This document shows, piece after piece, positions 1 to 6,515 of a stretch of DNA of 9,631 nucleotides; within the stretch, counting starts at the first letter, position 1, and each line of letters starts with the position of its first letter. The notes under the pieces were generated by a model. It saw only the letters and a program-made list of their open reading frames with translations, did no database searches and had not been told where the DNA came from. The stretch is from Deltaproteobacteria bacterium (lineage in GTDB: Bacteria > Desulfobacterota > Binatia > Binatales > Binataceae). The DNA is taken from NCBI GenBank assembly GCA_021786815.1, contig JAJYMR010000281.1, positions 1-9,631 on the forward strand, written 5' to 3'. A program made the position numbers and the translations under genes.

Positions 1-492
1 TACGCGCCCGGACAACCCGCCCATCGCGAACTGGTCGAGGCTTTCGGCAGGGAGATCCTCGCGCCCGACGGCACGATCGATCGCAAAAAGCTCGGGCCGA
101 TAGTGTTTGCCGACCCGGCCGCGCTCAGGCGCCTGAACGCGATCGTGCATCCGAAGATGTTTCAGCGGATGGGCGAGATGGTGCGCGAGATGCGCGAGGG
201 CGGCGAGCGCAGGCCAATCGTGATCGAGGCGGCAATCCTGATCGAGGCCAACTGGCAGCCGCTGTTCGACGAAATCTGGCTCGTCGTCGCCTCGCGCGAG
301 CGGGTCATCGAGCGTATCGAGCGCGACCGCGGGATGAAGCCAGAGCAGACCGAGGCGCGAATCAAGGCGCAGCTTTCCGACGAGGAACGGCGCCGCCACG
401 CGACGCTGGTCGTCGAGAACAACGGCACGATCGACGAACTGCGCGAACGCGTATCCAAGCTCTGGTCGGCGGCCCTCGAACGAAACGGGTAG
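1..492 (+). CDS. coaE: Dephospho-CoA kinase, 5' end cut by window edge
   Basis: This is the last step of coenzyme A synthesis: ATP-dependent phosphorylation of the 3'-hydroxyl of dephospho-CoA in the cytoplasm. The frame is open from base 1 and ends at TAG 490-492, giving 163 visible residues against roughly 200 for the family. The N-terminal P-loop and the first substrate-binding strand are therefore outside the window. Visible family features are the LNAIVHP segment (residues 46-52), the hydrophobic core strand with IEAAILIEANW where many family members have a DIPLLFE-like motif, and the lid helix RIERDRGMKPEQTEARIKAQ. The C-terminal VVENNGT segment matches the usual 'DN.G' element, with Glu at the Asp position. 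The GTG at 103 lies inside the domain and is not the start. A ketopantoate reductase homologue follows after about 90 nt, consistent with a shared CoA theme. Confidence 0.93.
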   Translation, partial: YAPGQPAHRELVEAFGREILAPDGTIDRKKLGPIVFADPAALRRLNAIVHPKMFQRMGEMVREMREGGERRPIVIEAAILIEANWQPLFDEIWLVVASRERVIERIERDRGMKPEQTEARIKAQLSDEERRRHATLVVENNGTIDELRERVSKLWSAALERNG

Positions 493-571
493 GGCCCGGC
501 GCCTTTCGCGTGCCGCGCCAACCGCTCGCGTCCCTGTGCCGCCGCTCCGCGTGCTAGACTCCCATCGTTCC

Positions 572-576
572 GGAGG
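572..576 (+). promoter_or_regulatory. Ribosome binding site that sets the panE start
   Basis: GGAGG lies 7 nt before the ATG at 584. It supports starting the reductase there rather than at the upstream ATG at 536, whose 16 extra residues do not look like protein of this family. Confidence 0.7.
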
Positions 577-583
577 CAGCGCG

Positions 584-1510
584 ATGAAGATTCTCGTGAT
601 GGGAGCGGGCGCGGTCGGAGCCTACTTCGGCGCGCGGCTCGTGCAGGCGGGCGAGGAGGTGTATTTTTGTGCGCGCGGCGAGAACCTGCGCGTGCTTCGC
701 GAGCGCGGGCTCGAACTCAAAAGCTTCAAGGGCGACGCGACGCTCGCCGTGCGCGCGACCGACCGTCCCGGCGAATTCGCTCCCTACGATCTCATCCTTT
801 TCTGCGTCAAGTCGTACGACACGATGGCGGCGGCGCGGGCGCTCGCCGGATGCCTTGCGCCCGACAGCGTCGTCATGACGCTCCAGAACGGTGTGGAGAA
901 CGAGGATGCGCTTGCGACGGTGTTTTCGCGAAGCGCCGTGATGGGCGGGAATGCCCGCGTCGGCGCCGAGATGGTTGCGCCCGGAAAGCTGGTTCATACC
1001 GCGGCGGGCATAATCGAGTTCGGCGAGCTTGACGGCAGCGAAACGCCGCGCGCTCTCAAGTTTGCCGAGATGTTTCGGCGGGCCGGCATCCTTGGCGAAT
1101 TGACGCACGACCTCAAGACCATCCGATGGTACAAGCTGATGGGCAACAACGGGACGAACCCGGTCTCGGCGCTCGGGCGATGCACCGTCGGCGAGTCGCT
1201 AAACGATCCCGACGGGCGCGCCCTGATGCGGCGCCTGATGCTCGAAGTGGTCGCCGTCGGGCGCGCTGAGGGCGCGAAGATGAGCGAGCAGGATGCCGAC
1301 CGCCATCTCGAGCAGATCGGCAGGCATCCCAACGTGAACGCGATCAAACCGTCAACGCTGCAGGACGTGGAGCGCGGAAAGCGGCTTGAGTACGACGCGA
1401 TTTGCGGCGCGGTGATACGGGCCGCGCGCCGCCACGGGATCGACGTTCCGGCCACCGAGACGGTTAATGCGCTTCTGAAGCTGCTCGACGCGGCCCGCGA
1501 GCGGCCGTAA
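584..1510 (+). CDS. panE: 2-dehydropantoate 2-reductase (ketopantoate reductase family, PanE/ApbA)
   Basis: This enzyme reduces 2-dehydropantoate to pantoate with NADPH in pantothenate synthesis. The predicted protein has 308 residues, normal for the family. It opens with a Rossmann strand and GAGAVG (residues 7-12). The QNG motif is at 101-103, the probable catalytic Lys184 sits in a WYKLMGNNGTNP segment, and a conserved Glu (E269) follows SxLQD. The frame could extend up to 536, but the ATG at 584 fits the family start and has GGAGG at 572-576, 7 nt upstream, so I chose it. The PanE family includes paralogues acting on other 2-oxo acids, so exact substrate specificity is inferred. The gene lies about 90 nt after coaE on the same strand and converges on the minus-strand block. 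Confidence 0.88.
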   Translation: MKILVMGAGAVGAYFGARLVQAGEEVYFCARGENLRVLRERGLELKSFKGDATLAVRATDRPGEFAPYDLILFCVKSYDTMAAARALAGCLAPDSVVMTLQNGVENEDALATVFSRSAVMGGNARVGAEMVAPGKLVHTAAGIIEFGELDGSETPRALKFAEMFRRAGILGELTHDLKTIRWYKLMGNNGTNPVSALGRCTVGESLNDPDGRALMRRLMLEVVAVGRAEGAKMSEQDADRHLEQIGRHPNVNAIKPSTLQDVERGKRLEYDAICGAVIRAARRHGIDVPATETVNALLKLLDAARERP

Positions 1511-1514
1511 GGGC

Positions 1515-1550
1515 AAAGAAAAACCGGCGAAGCTATAGCGCTTCGCCGGT
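1515..1550 (-). terminator. Rho-independent terminator at the convergent junction, minus-strand orientation
   Basis: A perfect 11-bp inverted repeat (1523-1533 with 1540-1550) encloses a 6-nt loop. Read on the minus strand, the stem is followed by a T-rich run (TTTT, C, TTT at 1522-1515), as expected for an intrinsic terminator of the minus-strand genes. On the plus strand the stem is followed by CTTCACG, so it may stop panE transcripts less well, although the hairpin itself is symmetric. It lies about 25 bases beyond the stop of the propeller-like gene and 12 beyond the panE stop. Confidence 0.8.
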
Positions 1551-1573
1551 CTTCACGTCAGAGATGATTGTTA

Positions 1574-2263
1574 TTACGGAGCCGGAAGCGGGAAGTACAC
1601 CACGCCGTTTCCGTTGTCGCATCCGAAGGTAGTGGCAACCGATGTCCCGCACGTACCGGACGGCAGCACAGTGCTAATGCCGCTCGGATTCTTCTGGAAC
1701 ACTTTCAGGTCCACCTGCGCGAGCCACTGGTAATTGGAATAATCGTCGACGATATAACCCCGATTATGCTGCACGTCGACTGTGGTGTAGTAGGGGAATG
1801 CTTCCGCTTCGAAGGAGTTGCCGTCGGGCGTGTTGGGAAGCGTTGACGTAACCGCCGAGACCATCGACGAATCAATTTGAGTCACCGTCTTCTTCGGCAA
1901 TGATACCAAGGCAACGTCCGGGGTGCCTTCGCCGGTCATGAACGCCTGATGGGTCGCAGGGTTCACCGCGACGCCGGGGTCGTTGGCGCCCAGATCGATG
2001 GTAACGGAGTTTGGCGGCGTTCCGCCCTCCTGGAGCGAGCAGCTTGGCGGCGTGCCCGTGAACGACGAACCGTTCAAGTTCGCGATCAGCGACGAATATC
2101 GTGGTGGTGGGCTATTACAACCAGACACCGATTCCGACGCGTCTTCGTTCGACCCGACGAATGATGGGAGGGAGACGAAAGTGGAGGTTTTGGCCCCGAT
2201 GCGGAAAAAGCGTAAGGGTGACGGAGCGGCGGTATCGGCGGGACACGGACTCAGAGCGTCCAT
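1574..2263 (-). CDS. Beta-propeller-like (YncE/NHL-type) protein fragment, probably 5'-truncated
   Basis: I do not recognise a specific family. The 229-residue frame has a propeller-like core: DPGVAVNPATHQAFMT (residues 95-110), followed by strands DVALVSL and TTVDVQHNRGYIVDDY. These resemble the repeating 'VAVNP.T...Y' blades of YncE- or NHL-type secreted propellers, but only about two blades are present where such proteins need six or seven. The first 45 or so residues are Pro/Ser-rich and look incoherent, there is no signal peptide, and the ATG at 2263 has no convincing ribosome binding site. An in-frame TGA lies only four codons upstream. The region is visibly richer in A/T and uses AAT, ATT and GAT codons more than its GC-rich neighbours. 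I read it as the 3' remnant of a larger secreted protein, though a short intact gene is possible. It starts 26 nt after the GST stop and ends at a good terminator. Confidence 0.45.
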   Translation of the reverse strand: MDALSPCPADTAAPSPLRFFRIGAKTSTFVSLPSFVGSNEDASESVSGCNSPPPRYSSLIANLNGSSFTGTPPSCSLQEGGTPPNSVTIDLGANDPGVAVNPATHQAFMTGEGTPDVALVSLPKKTVTQIDSSMVSAVTSTLPNTPDGNSFEAEAFPYYTTVDVQHNRGYIVDDYSNYQWLAQVDLKVFQKNPSGISTVLPSGTCGTSVATTFGCDNGNGVVYFPLPAP

Positions 2264-2289
2264 GCCCCGCTGTTCTCAGACCTGGTGGG

Positions 2290-3009
2290 TCAGCGCTTTT
2301 CGTACTGGCGGTTTCCGAACAGGTTGTTCCACGATTCCTTGTCCGGCTGTTGCTGCTGTTGCTGCTGGCGCTTGCGCATCTCTTCAAGCACGTCGCGCAT
2401 CACGGCGACTCCGCGCTGGACGGCGGGCCGCGCGTTTATCGCGTCGTACCATCGCTTCAGATTCGGGAAATCCTCGAGCGCCTGTCCCTGCCAGTTGTGC
2501 GGGGTAATCCACGGGAAGGTCGCGATATCGGCGATCGAGTAGTCGCCGGCGAGATATTCGGCCTCGGCGAGCCGCTTGTCGATAACGTTGTAGATGCGGC
2601 GCGCTTCGTTGGTGTAGCGGTCGATCGCGTACTGGATTTTCTCCGGAGCGTAGCGGCGGAAATGATGCGCCTGGCCGAGCATCGGGCCGACGCTCGCCAT
2701 CTGGAACATCAGCCACTGGATGACGTCGTATTTGCCGCGGGTGTCGGCAGGCATCAGCTTGCCACTCTTCTCGGCGAGGTAAAGCAGGATCGCGCCAGAC
2801 TCGAAGATCGCGAGCGGTTTGCCGTCGGGCCCGTCGTGATCGACCATCGCGGGAATCTTGTTGTTCGGGCTTATCTTCAGAAATTCGGGTTTGAACTGAT
2901 CGCCTTTGCCGATATTGATCGGGATCGTGTTATACGGGAGCCCGAGTTCCTCGAGCATGATCGTGACTTTGTACCCGTTTGGCGTGACCCAAAAGTAAAC
3001 GTCTATCAT
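2290..3009 (-). CDS. yfcG: Glutathione S-transferase-like disulfide-bond oxidoreductase (YfcG/YghU type, nu class)
   Basis: A 239-residue cytoplasmic GST-fold protein. E. coli YfcG and YghU reduce disulfides using glutathione and are poor at classical conjugation. Features are the N-terminal TPNGYK motif with Thr9 and Asn11 (the residues that replace the catalytic Tyr/Ser/Cys of other GSTs), NKIPAMVD at 50-57 with the cis-Pro, and the glutathione-binding ESGAILLYLAEK beginning at Glu70. The C-terminal helical domain has QAHHFRRYAPEK around 113-124 and SIADIATFPW at 158-167. The ATG at 3009 has GGAG 7 nt upstream (3017-3020). An in-frame extension to 3054 adds 15 basic residues outside the fold and is rejected. 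The C-terminus is unusual: after the last helix comes a run of seven Gln (2347-2367) and a polar tail of about 18 residues. The gene lies about 125 nt downstream of prfB. Confidence 0.9.
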   Translation of the reverse strand: MIDVYFWVTPNGYKVTIMLEELGLPYNTIPINIGKGDQFKPEFLKISPNNKIPAMVDHDGPDGKPLAIFESGAILLYLAEKSGKLMPADTRGKYDVIQWLMFQMASVGPMLGQAHHFRRYAPEKIQYAIDRYTNEARRIYNVIDKRLAEAEYLAGDYSIADIATFPWITPHNWQGQALEDFPNLKRWYDAINARPAVQRGVAVMRDVLEEMRKRQQQQQQQPDKESWNNLFGNRQYEKR

Positions 3010-3134
3010 CCGGCGACTCCGAGTTGGGATTGCAAGGCGTGCGATACTGCGCATGCCCGATTTGCGCCTTCGACTTTGCGCGCGAGAAACGGCGAACGCA
3101 AGCTCGAAAAGTCGGGCGTGCCGCGGTGCCGCGT

Positions 3135-4263
3135 TCAGGCGGGCATCGCGGCCGCGTCGCCCTTGCGCACGCCCATCAGGTAGGCCTCGATGAACGGATC
3201 GATCGCGCCGTCGAGCACGGCGTCGGTGTTGCCGATCTCAACGCCGGTGCGATGGTCCTTGACCATGCGATAGGGCTGGAGCACGTAGGAGCGGATCTGG
3301 CTGCCCCATGCGATCTCCTTTTTTTCCTTGCTGAACTGCTCGAACTGCTCGCGCTTCTTGCGTTCCTCGAGTTCGAACAGGCGCGCCTTCAGGATCTTGA
3401 GCGCCATCGAGCGGTTCTTATGCTGCGAGCGCTCGTTCTGGCAGCTCACGACGATCCCGGTCGGAATGTGCGTCATGCGCACGGCGGAGTCAGTCTTGTT
3501 GACGTGCTGGCCGCCAGCGCCGCTTGCGCGGAAAGTGTCAACCTTGAGGTCGGCGGGATTGATTACGACCTCGATCTTTTCATCGATTGCCGGGAACACG
3601 AACACTGACGCGAAGGACGTGTGGCGCCGCGCGCTCGCGTCGTAGGGCGAGATGCGTACGAGCCGATGGATTCCGGCTTCGGCCTTGAGATAGCCATAGG
3701 CGTAATCGCCCTCGACGGTGAAGGTTGCGCTTTTGATGCCCGCGCCCTCGCCGGGCTGCAAATCGGCAAGGTCAACCTTGTAGCCGCGCCGGTCGGCCCA
3801 TCGCATGTACAGCCTGAGCAGCATCTCGGCCCAATCCTGCGCTTCAAGTCCGCCGGCGCCGGGATGGATCGACACGATTGCGCCGAGGCGGTCGTACTCG
3901 CCGGCGAGCATCACGCGCAGTTCCTGTTTTTCGAGCTCCACGCCGGCGGCCGCGAGCGCCCCTTCGGCTTCGCGTGCGGCCTCGGAGTCCTCGGCGCCTT
4001 CTTCCTCGGCCATCTGGAGAAAAACGCGAGTCTCCTCGAGCCTGTCCTGCAGGCGCTTGTTCGCTTCTATCTGTTCGCGGAGCTGGTCCTGCTCCTTGAG
4101 GACGGCCTGCGCCGCCTCGGGCCGATCCCAGAAGTCGGGCTTGGAGGATTGCTCGAAAAGTTCCTTTTGACGGACGGTCAGCCGGGGGACGTCAAAGACG
4201 CCTCCCGAGATTCGCGGCGCGGGCTTCGAAATCGTTCAACCGTTCGCGCATTTCGCTAAGCAT
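3135..4263 (-). CDS. prfB: Peptide chain release factor 2, expressed by programmed +1 frameshift
   Basis: RF2 reads UGA and UAA stop codons on the ribosome and triggers peptidyl-tRNA hydrolysis. The gene is split over two frames. An ATG at 4263 opens a 23-codon frame ending in TGA at 4194-4192; a +1 shift at CTT-T joins it to the long frame that ends at 3135. The joined product has 375 residues, close to the 365 of E. coli RF2. The helical N-domain includes KPDFWD (41-46). The catalytic GGQ is at 250-252 in SGAGGQHVNKT, the same numbering as in E. coli. Position 246 is Ala, as in most bacteria rather than the Thr of E. coli K-12. The stop-codon recognition tripeptide at 205-207 is SPY instead of SPF. 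AGAGGTGG at 4271-4278 lies 7 nt before the ATG. Frameshifting allows RF2 to regulate its own synthesis. lnt lies 63 nt upstream. Confidence 0.95.
4191..4206 (-). promoter_or_regulatory. Programmed +1 ribosomal frameshift site of prfB
   Basis: On the minus strand the site reads GGGAGG-CGT-CTT-TGA-C. It has a Shine-Dalgarno-like GGGAGG (4206-4201), a 3-nt spacer, the slippery CTT codon (4197-4195), the in-frame TGA (4194-4192) and a 3' C (4191). This is the E. coli prfB arrangement (AGGGGG, 3 nt, CTT TGA C) with the same spacing. Low RF2 leaves the TGA unread and favours slippage into the GAC frame. Confidence 0.93.
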
Positions 4264-4270
4264 CAAAAAA

Positions 4271-4278
4271 CCACCTCT
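4271..4278 (-). promoter_or_regulatory. Ribosome binding site of prfB
   Basis: AGAGGTGG on the minus strand, 7 nt before the ATG at 4263. It fixes the start of the short leader frame, which contains no other recognisable feature. It shows that prfB is translated independently of lnt. Confidence 0.75.
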
Positions 4279-4326
4279 ACGGGAAACTGCGGTACCTGCA
4301 GGAACATTTTGCCAGAAGCTGCGGCG

Positions 4327-5967
4327 TCAATTAACCGCCGCGCGCTTTGAGCTTTTGCCATTGCGGGAAAGGATTTCCTCGACCCGCGCTTCGAGCGGGT
4401 TGAGCTTGCGCGGCCATATCAGGGCGATGATGAAGCCGAACATCGTGAGCGCGAAGCAGGTTTCGGCGAATACGTCGCCCACGACGGCGTACACGGTGCG
4501 CTCCGGGCGCCACGCGACGTCTTCGATCTCGGTGCCACGCTTAAACAACGGGGTTGGCGCGGTTATTTTTCCGGTCGGCATTATCACCGCGCTTATTCCG
4601 GTGTTCGCGACCCGCACTACCGGAACTTTCGTTTCGACCGACCTCATCGCCGCCATCGCGAGCAACTGATACGGCGCCGAACTGCGGCCATACCACGCGT
4701 CGTTGGTGATATTGAGCAGGATGTCGGCGCCTTTTTTGACCGCAAGCCGGGTCAAATCTGGGAACACGCTCTCGTAGCAGATGAGCACGCCGAGTTTTGC
4801 GCCCTTTACCTCGAAGATGGTTTGCGTCTTGCCCGGGAACATGTCGCCGAATCCGTGGACGACCCGGTTGACGAAAAAGCCGAGCACGCTTTTCAGCGGA
4901 ACATACTCACCGAACGGCACGAGCTGAATCTTGTCGTAAAAGCCCGCAACCTTGCCCTCGCCCGTGACCAGGTAGGCGCGGTTGTAAAAGCCAAGCTCGC
5001 CGTTTTCCACGCCGAGCGCGGGTGCGCCGAACAGGATCGGATCGCCGGTCGTGCGGGCGAGGTCGAGCAGCGCCTCGCGATAGGCGGCGTCGCCTGCGAA
5101 TTGCGCCGGATAGTTGTCATGCGGCTGGAACAGGAAGGCCGCGGCCGCTTCGGGCCATACGACAAGGTCGCTTCCCTGGCGCGCCGCCAGAGCGGTCTGG
5201 TTGAAGTAAACTTTTACGCTCTCGGTGAGGTACTTCGGGTTCCATTTGATCGATTGCGGGATGTCGCCCTGCACCATCGCGACCCGCAGATGGCCTTTGG
5301 CCGGGGCGTTGTCCAGTTGATGAACCCGCCACATGCCGAAGGCCACGGCCGCCACCATCAGGCCCGTCAGCACGCTCAGTCCGAGTGTCTGGACCTTTCG
5401 CGTCTCGCGTCGGAACACGACCACGAACAGGACGACGTTGAAGAGCATTATCAGGGCCGAGACGCCGTAGGCGCCCGTAAATTCGGCGAACTGCACCAGG
5501 TTGAGCATCTGGTACGCGCTCTCGCCGAGCAGGTTCCACGGGAATCCGATCGGAAAGAAGCTGCGTATCCATTCGAGACCGGCCCACGCAAGCGGCATCG
5601 TTAGCACGAACGAAATCCTGCGCCGGCGCGAGATGAATTCGGCGGCGAAGACCGCGACCGCTCCGTAAAGCGCGATCACCCCCGCAAGCAACAGCATCGG
5701 CATCACGGCTATTGCCATGTGAACGCCGGCAAAGCGATGTAACGTGATGGTGATCCAGTAGAGCGAGAAGACGTTGCAGACCAGTCCCTGCAGCCACGCC
5801 CATCCGAATACGCGCTTGAGCGGCTCACCCTCGATTGCGTAGAACAGCGGCACGAAGGCGACCCACGCGAGCAGGTTCACGTTGAACTTCGGGAACGCGA
5901 GCGCAAGCGCAAGCCCGCTCGCTCCAACCAGCGCGGCGCGTGTAATCGTGTTCGACGATAGTTTCAC
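4327..5967 (-). CDS. lnt: Apolipoprotein N-acyltransferase
   Basis: Lnt transfers an acyl chain from phospholipid to the N-terminal Cys of diacylated lipoproteins in the inner membrane, the final maturation step before Lol sorting in diderm bacteria. The 546-residue protein (E. coli about 512) begins with several hydrophobic membrane segments in the first 215 residues. A nitrilase-fold periplasmic domain follows, and one C-terminal membrane helix lies at about 500-519. The catalytic triad is visible: Glu273 in VVWPEA, Lys346 in YDKIQLVPFGEYVP and Cys398 in LICYES. The start is GTG at 5967, sharing GTGA with the stop of the upstream DUF2971/AbiGi-like gene; there is no strong ribosome binding site, which suggests translational coupling. 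The C-terminus is Lys/Arg-rich. prfB follows after 63 nt. Confidence 0.95.
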   Translation of the reverse strand: MKLSSNTITRAALVGASGLALALAFPKFNVNLLAWVAFVPLFYAIEGEPLKRVFGWAWLQGLVCNVFSLYWITITLHRFAGVHMAIAVMPMLLLAGVIALYGAVAVFAAEFISRRRRISFVLTMPLAWAGLEWIRSFFPIGFPWNLLGESAYQMLNLVQFAEFTGAYGVSALIMLFNVVLFVVVFRRETRKVQTLGLSVLTGLMVAAVAFGMWRVHQLDNAPAKGHLRVAMVQGDIPQSIKWNPKYLTESVKVYFNQTALAARQGSDLVVWPEAAAAFLFQPHDNYPAQFAGDAAYREALLDLARTTGDPILFGAPALGVENGELGFYNRAYLVTGEGKVAGFYDKIQLVPFGEYVPLKSVLGFFVNRVVHGFGDMFPGKTQTIFEVKGAKLGVLICYESVFPDLTRLAVKKGADILLNITNDAWYGRSSAPYQLLAMAAMRSVETKVPVVRVANTGISAVIMPTGKITAPTPLFKRGTEIEDVAWRPERTVYAVVGDVFAETCFALTMFGFIIALIWPRKLNPLEARVEEILSRNGKSSKRAAVN

Positions 5968-6515
5968 GGCTTATCGAAAATCTCGTTCAGCGGGAGCACC
6001 CCGGCGCACGGCGGCTCTCCTTCAAAACGGGCGAAAATCTCCTCGGCGTCGCGCCAGGTCTCGACCAGCGCCACCGAAAGCTCCGGCACCAGTGGCAGGT
6101 CGCCGAGCAATCGCCATTCCCGCTCAAAAGTCCAATCAACCGGCGGTTTGCGCTCAAAGTCGATACTCACCACGCGCCAAATCTCTTCAGGCCTAAGAAT
6201 AGCCTCGGCCTCGCGAAACGGCATGTAGATTACCGGCCGCGCTCCTTTCTCAAAAGCATACCGCTTATCGACCGCGATCCCGAACGGCTCGTAACGGCGG
6301 CGGTTTCGCCGCGAAAGCAGTCCCGAAAGCTCGGCCGGTGGCACGTCGAACAGGCATACTGCTTTCCTAGCGCTGCGAACCATCCGGGTCGCACCTCTGA
6401 GCGTTCCTTCGCTGAGAATTCGCACCAGGTTGTCGAGCGCGCTTTGGGTGCCCGACGCGCGGGTGAAATGGGTGAGCGTCGGCAACGAGGGCAGCGCGGC
6501 TCTTTCGCGTTTCAT
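5964..6515 (-). CDS. DUF2971/AbiGi-antitoxin-like protein of unknown function
   Basis: A 183-residue soluble protein with no signal peptide or membrane segment. Its plan is that of DUF2971 or the AbiGi-antitoxin-like group, by pattern recognition only. It has an N-terminal LTHFTRA (14-20), a helix ending in ILSEGTLRG (33-41), a VCLFDVP strand (53-59), a YEPFGIAVDKRYAFEKGA segment (75-92), VIYMPF (95-100), and a C-terminal DWTFEREWRLLGDL (127-140) whose E-EWR resembles the conserved 'E.EWR' of these families. Some of these families have been linked to ADP-ribosyltransferase-like folds and to phage abortive infection, but no function can be assigned here. The start ATG at 6515 overlaps the ybeY stop as ATGA, and its TGA overlaps the lnt start as GTGA. 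It occupies the slot where ybeX/corC often lies. No toxin partner is next to it. Confidence 0.72.
   Translation of the reverse strand: MKRERAALPSLPTLTHFTRASGTQSALDNLVRILSEGTLRGATRMVRSARKAVCLFDVPPAELSGLLSRRNRRRYEPFGIAVDKRYAFEKGARPVIYMPFREAEAILRPEEIWRVVSIDFERKPPVDWTFEREWRLLGDLPLVPELSVALVETWRDAEEIFARFEGEPPCAGVLPLNEIFDKP

Noticed and set aside
3010..3054. Extended GST start at 3054
   Set aside because: The extra 15 residues are basic and outside the GST fold, whereas the ATG at 3009 has GGAG 7 nt upstream and gives the family's usual N-terminus.
3010..3134. Possible terminator or small gene between prfB and the GST gene
   Set aside because: I found no hairpin with a T-run and no small frame with a ribosome binding site apart from the GST start itself.
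2101..3183. Plus-strand open frame of 360 codons across the GST gene
   Set aside because: It is antisense to a recognisable GST and its translation shows no family features.
3135..4013. RF2 as a 292-residue protein starting at 4013
   Set aside because: This drops the N-terminal helical domain. Shifting frame at CTT-TGA-C restores a full 375-residue RF2.
3621..4259. Plus-strand open frame of 212 codons opposite prfB
   Set aside because: It is antisense to RF2, including the frameshift site, and its product has no motif.
4822..5604. Plus-strand open frame of 260 codons opposite lnt
   Set aside because: It is antisense to Lnt with its full Glu-Lys-Cys triad. The product looks like reversed-complement coding sequence, not a protein.
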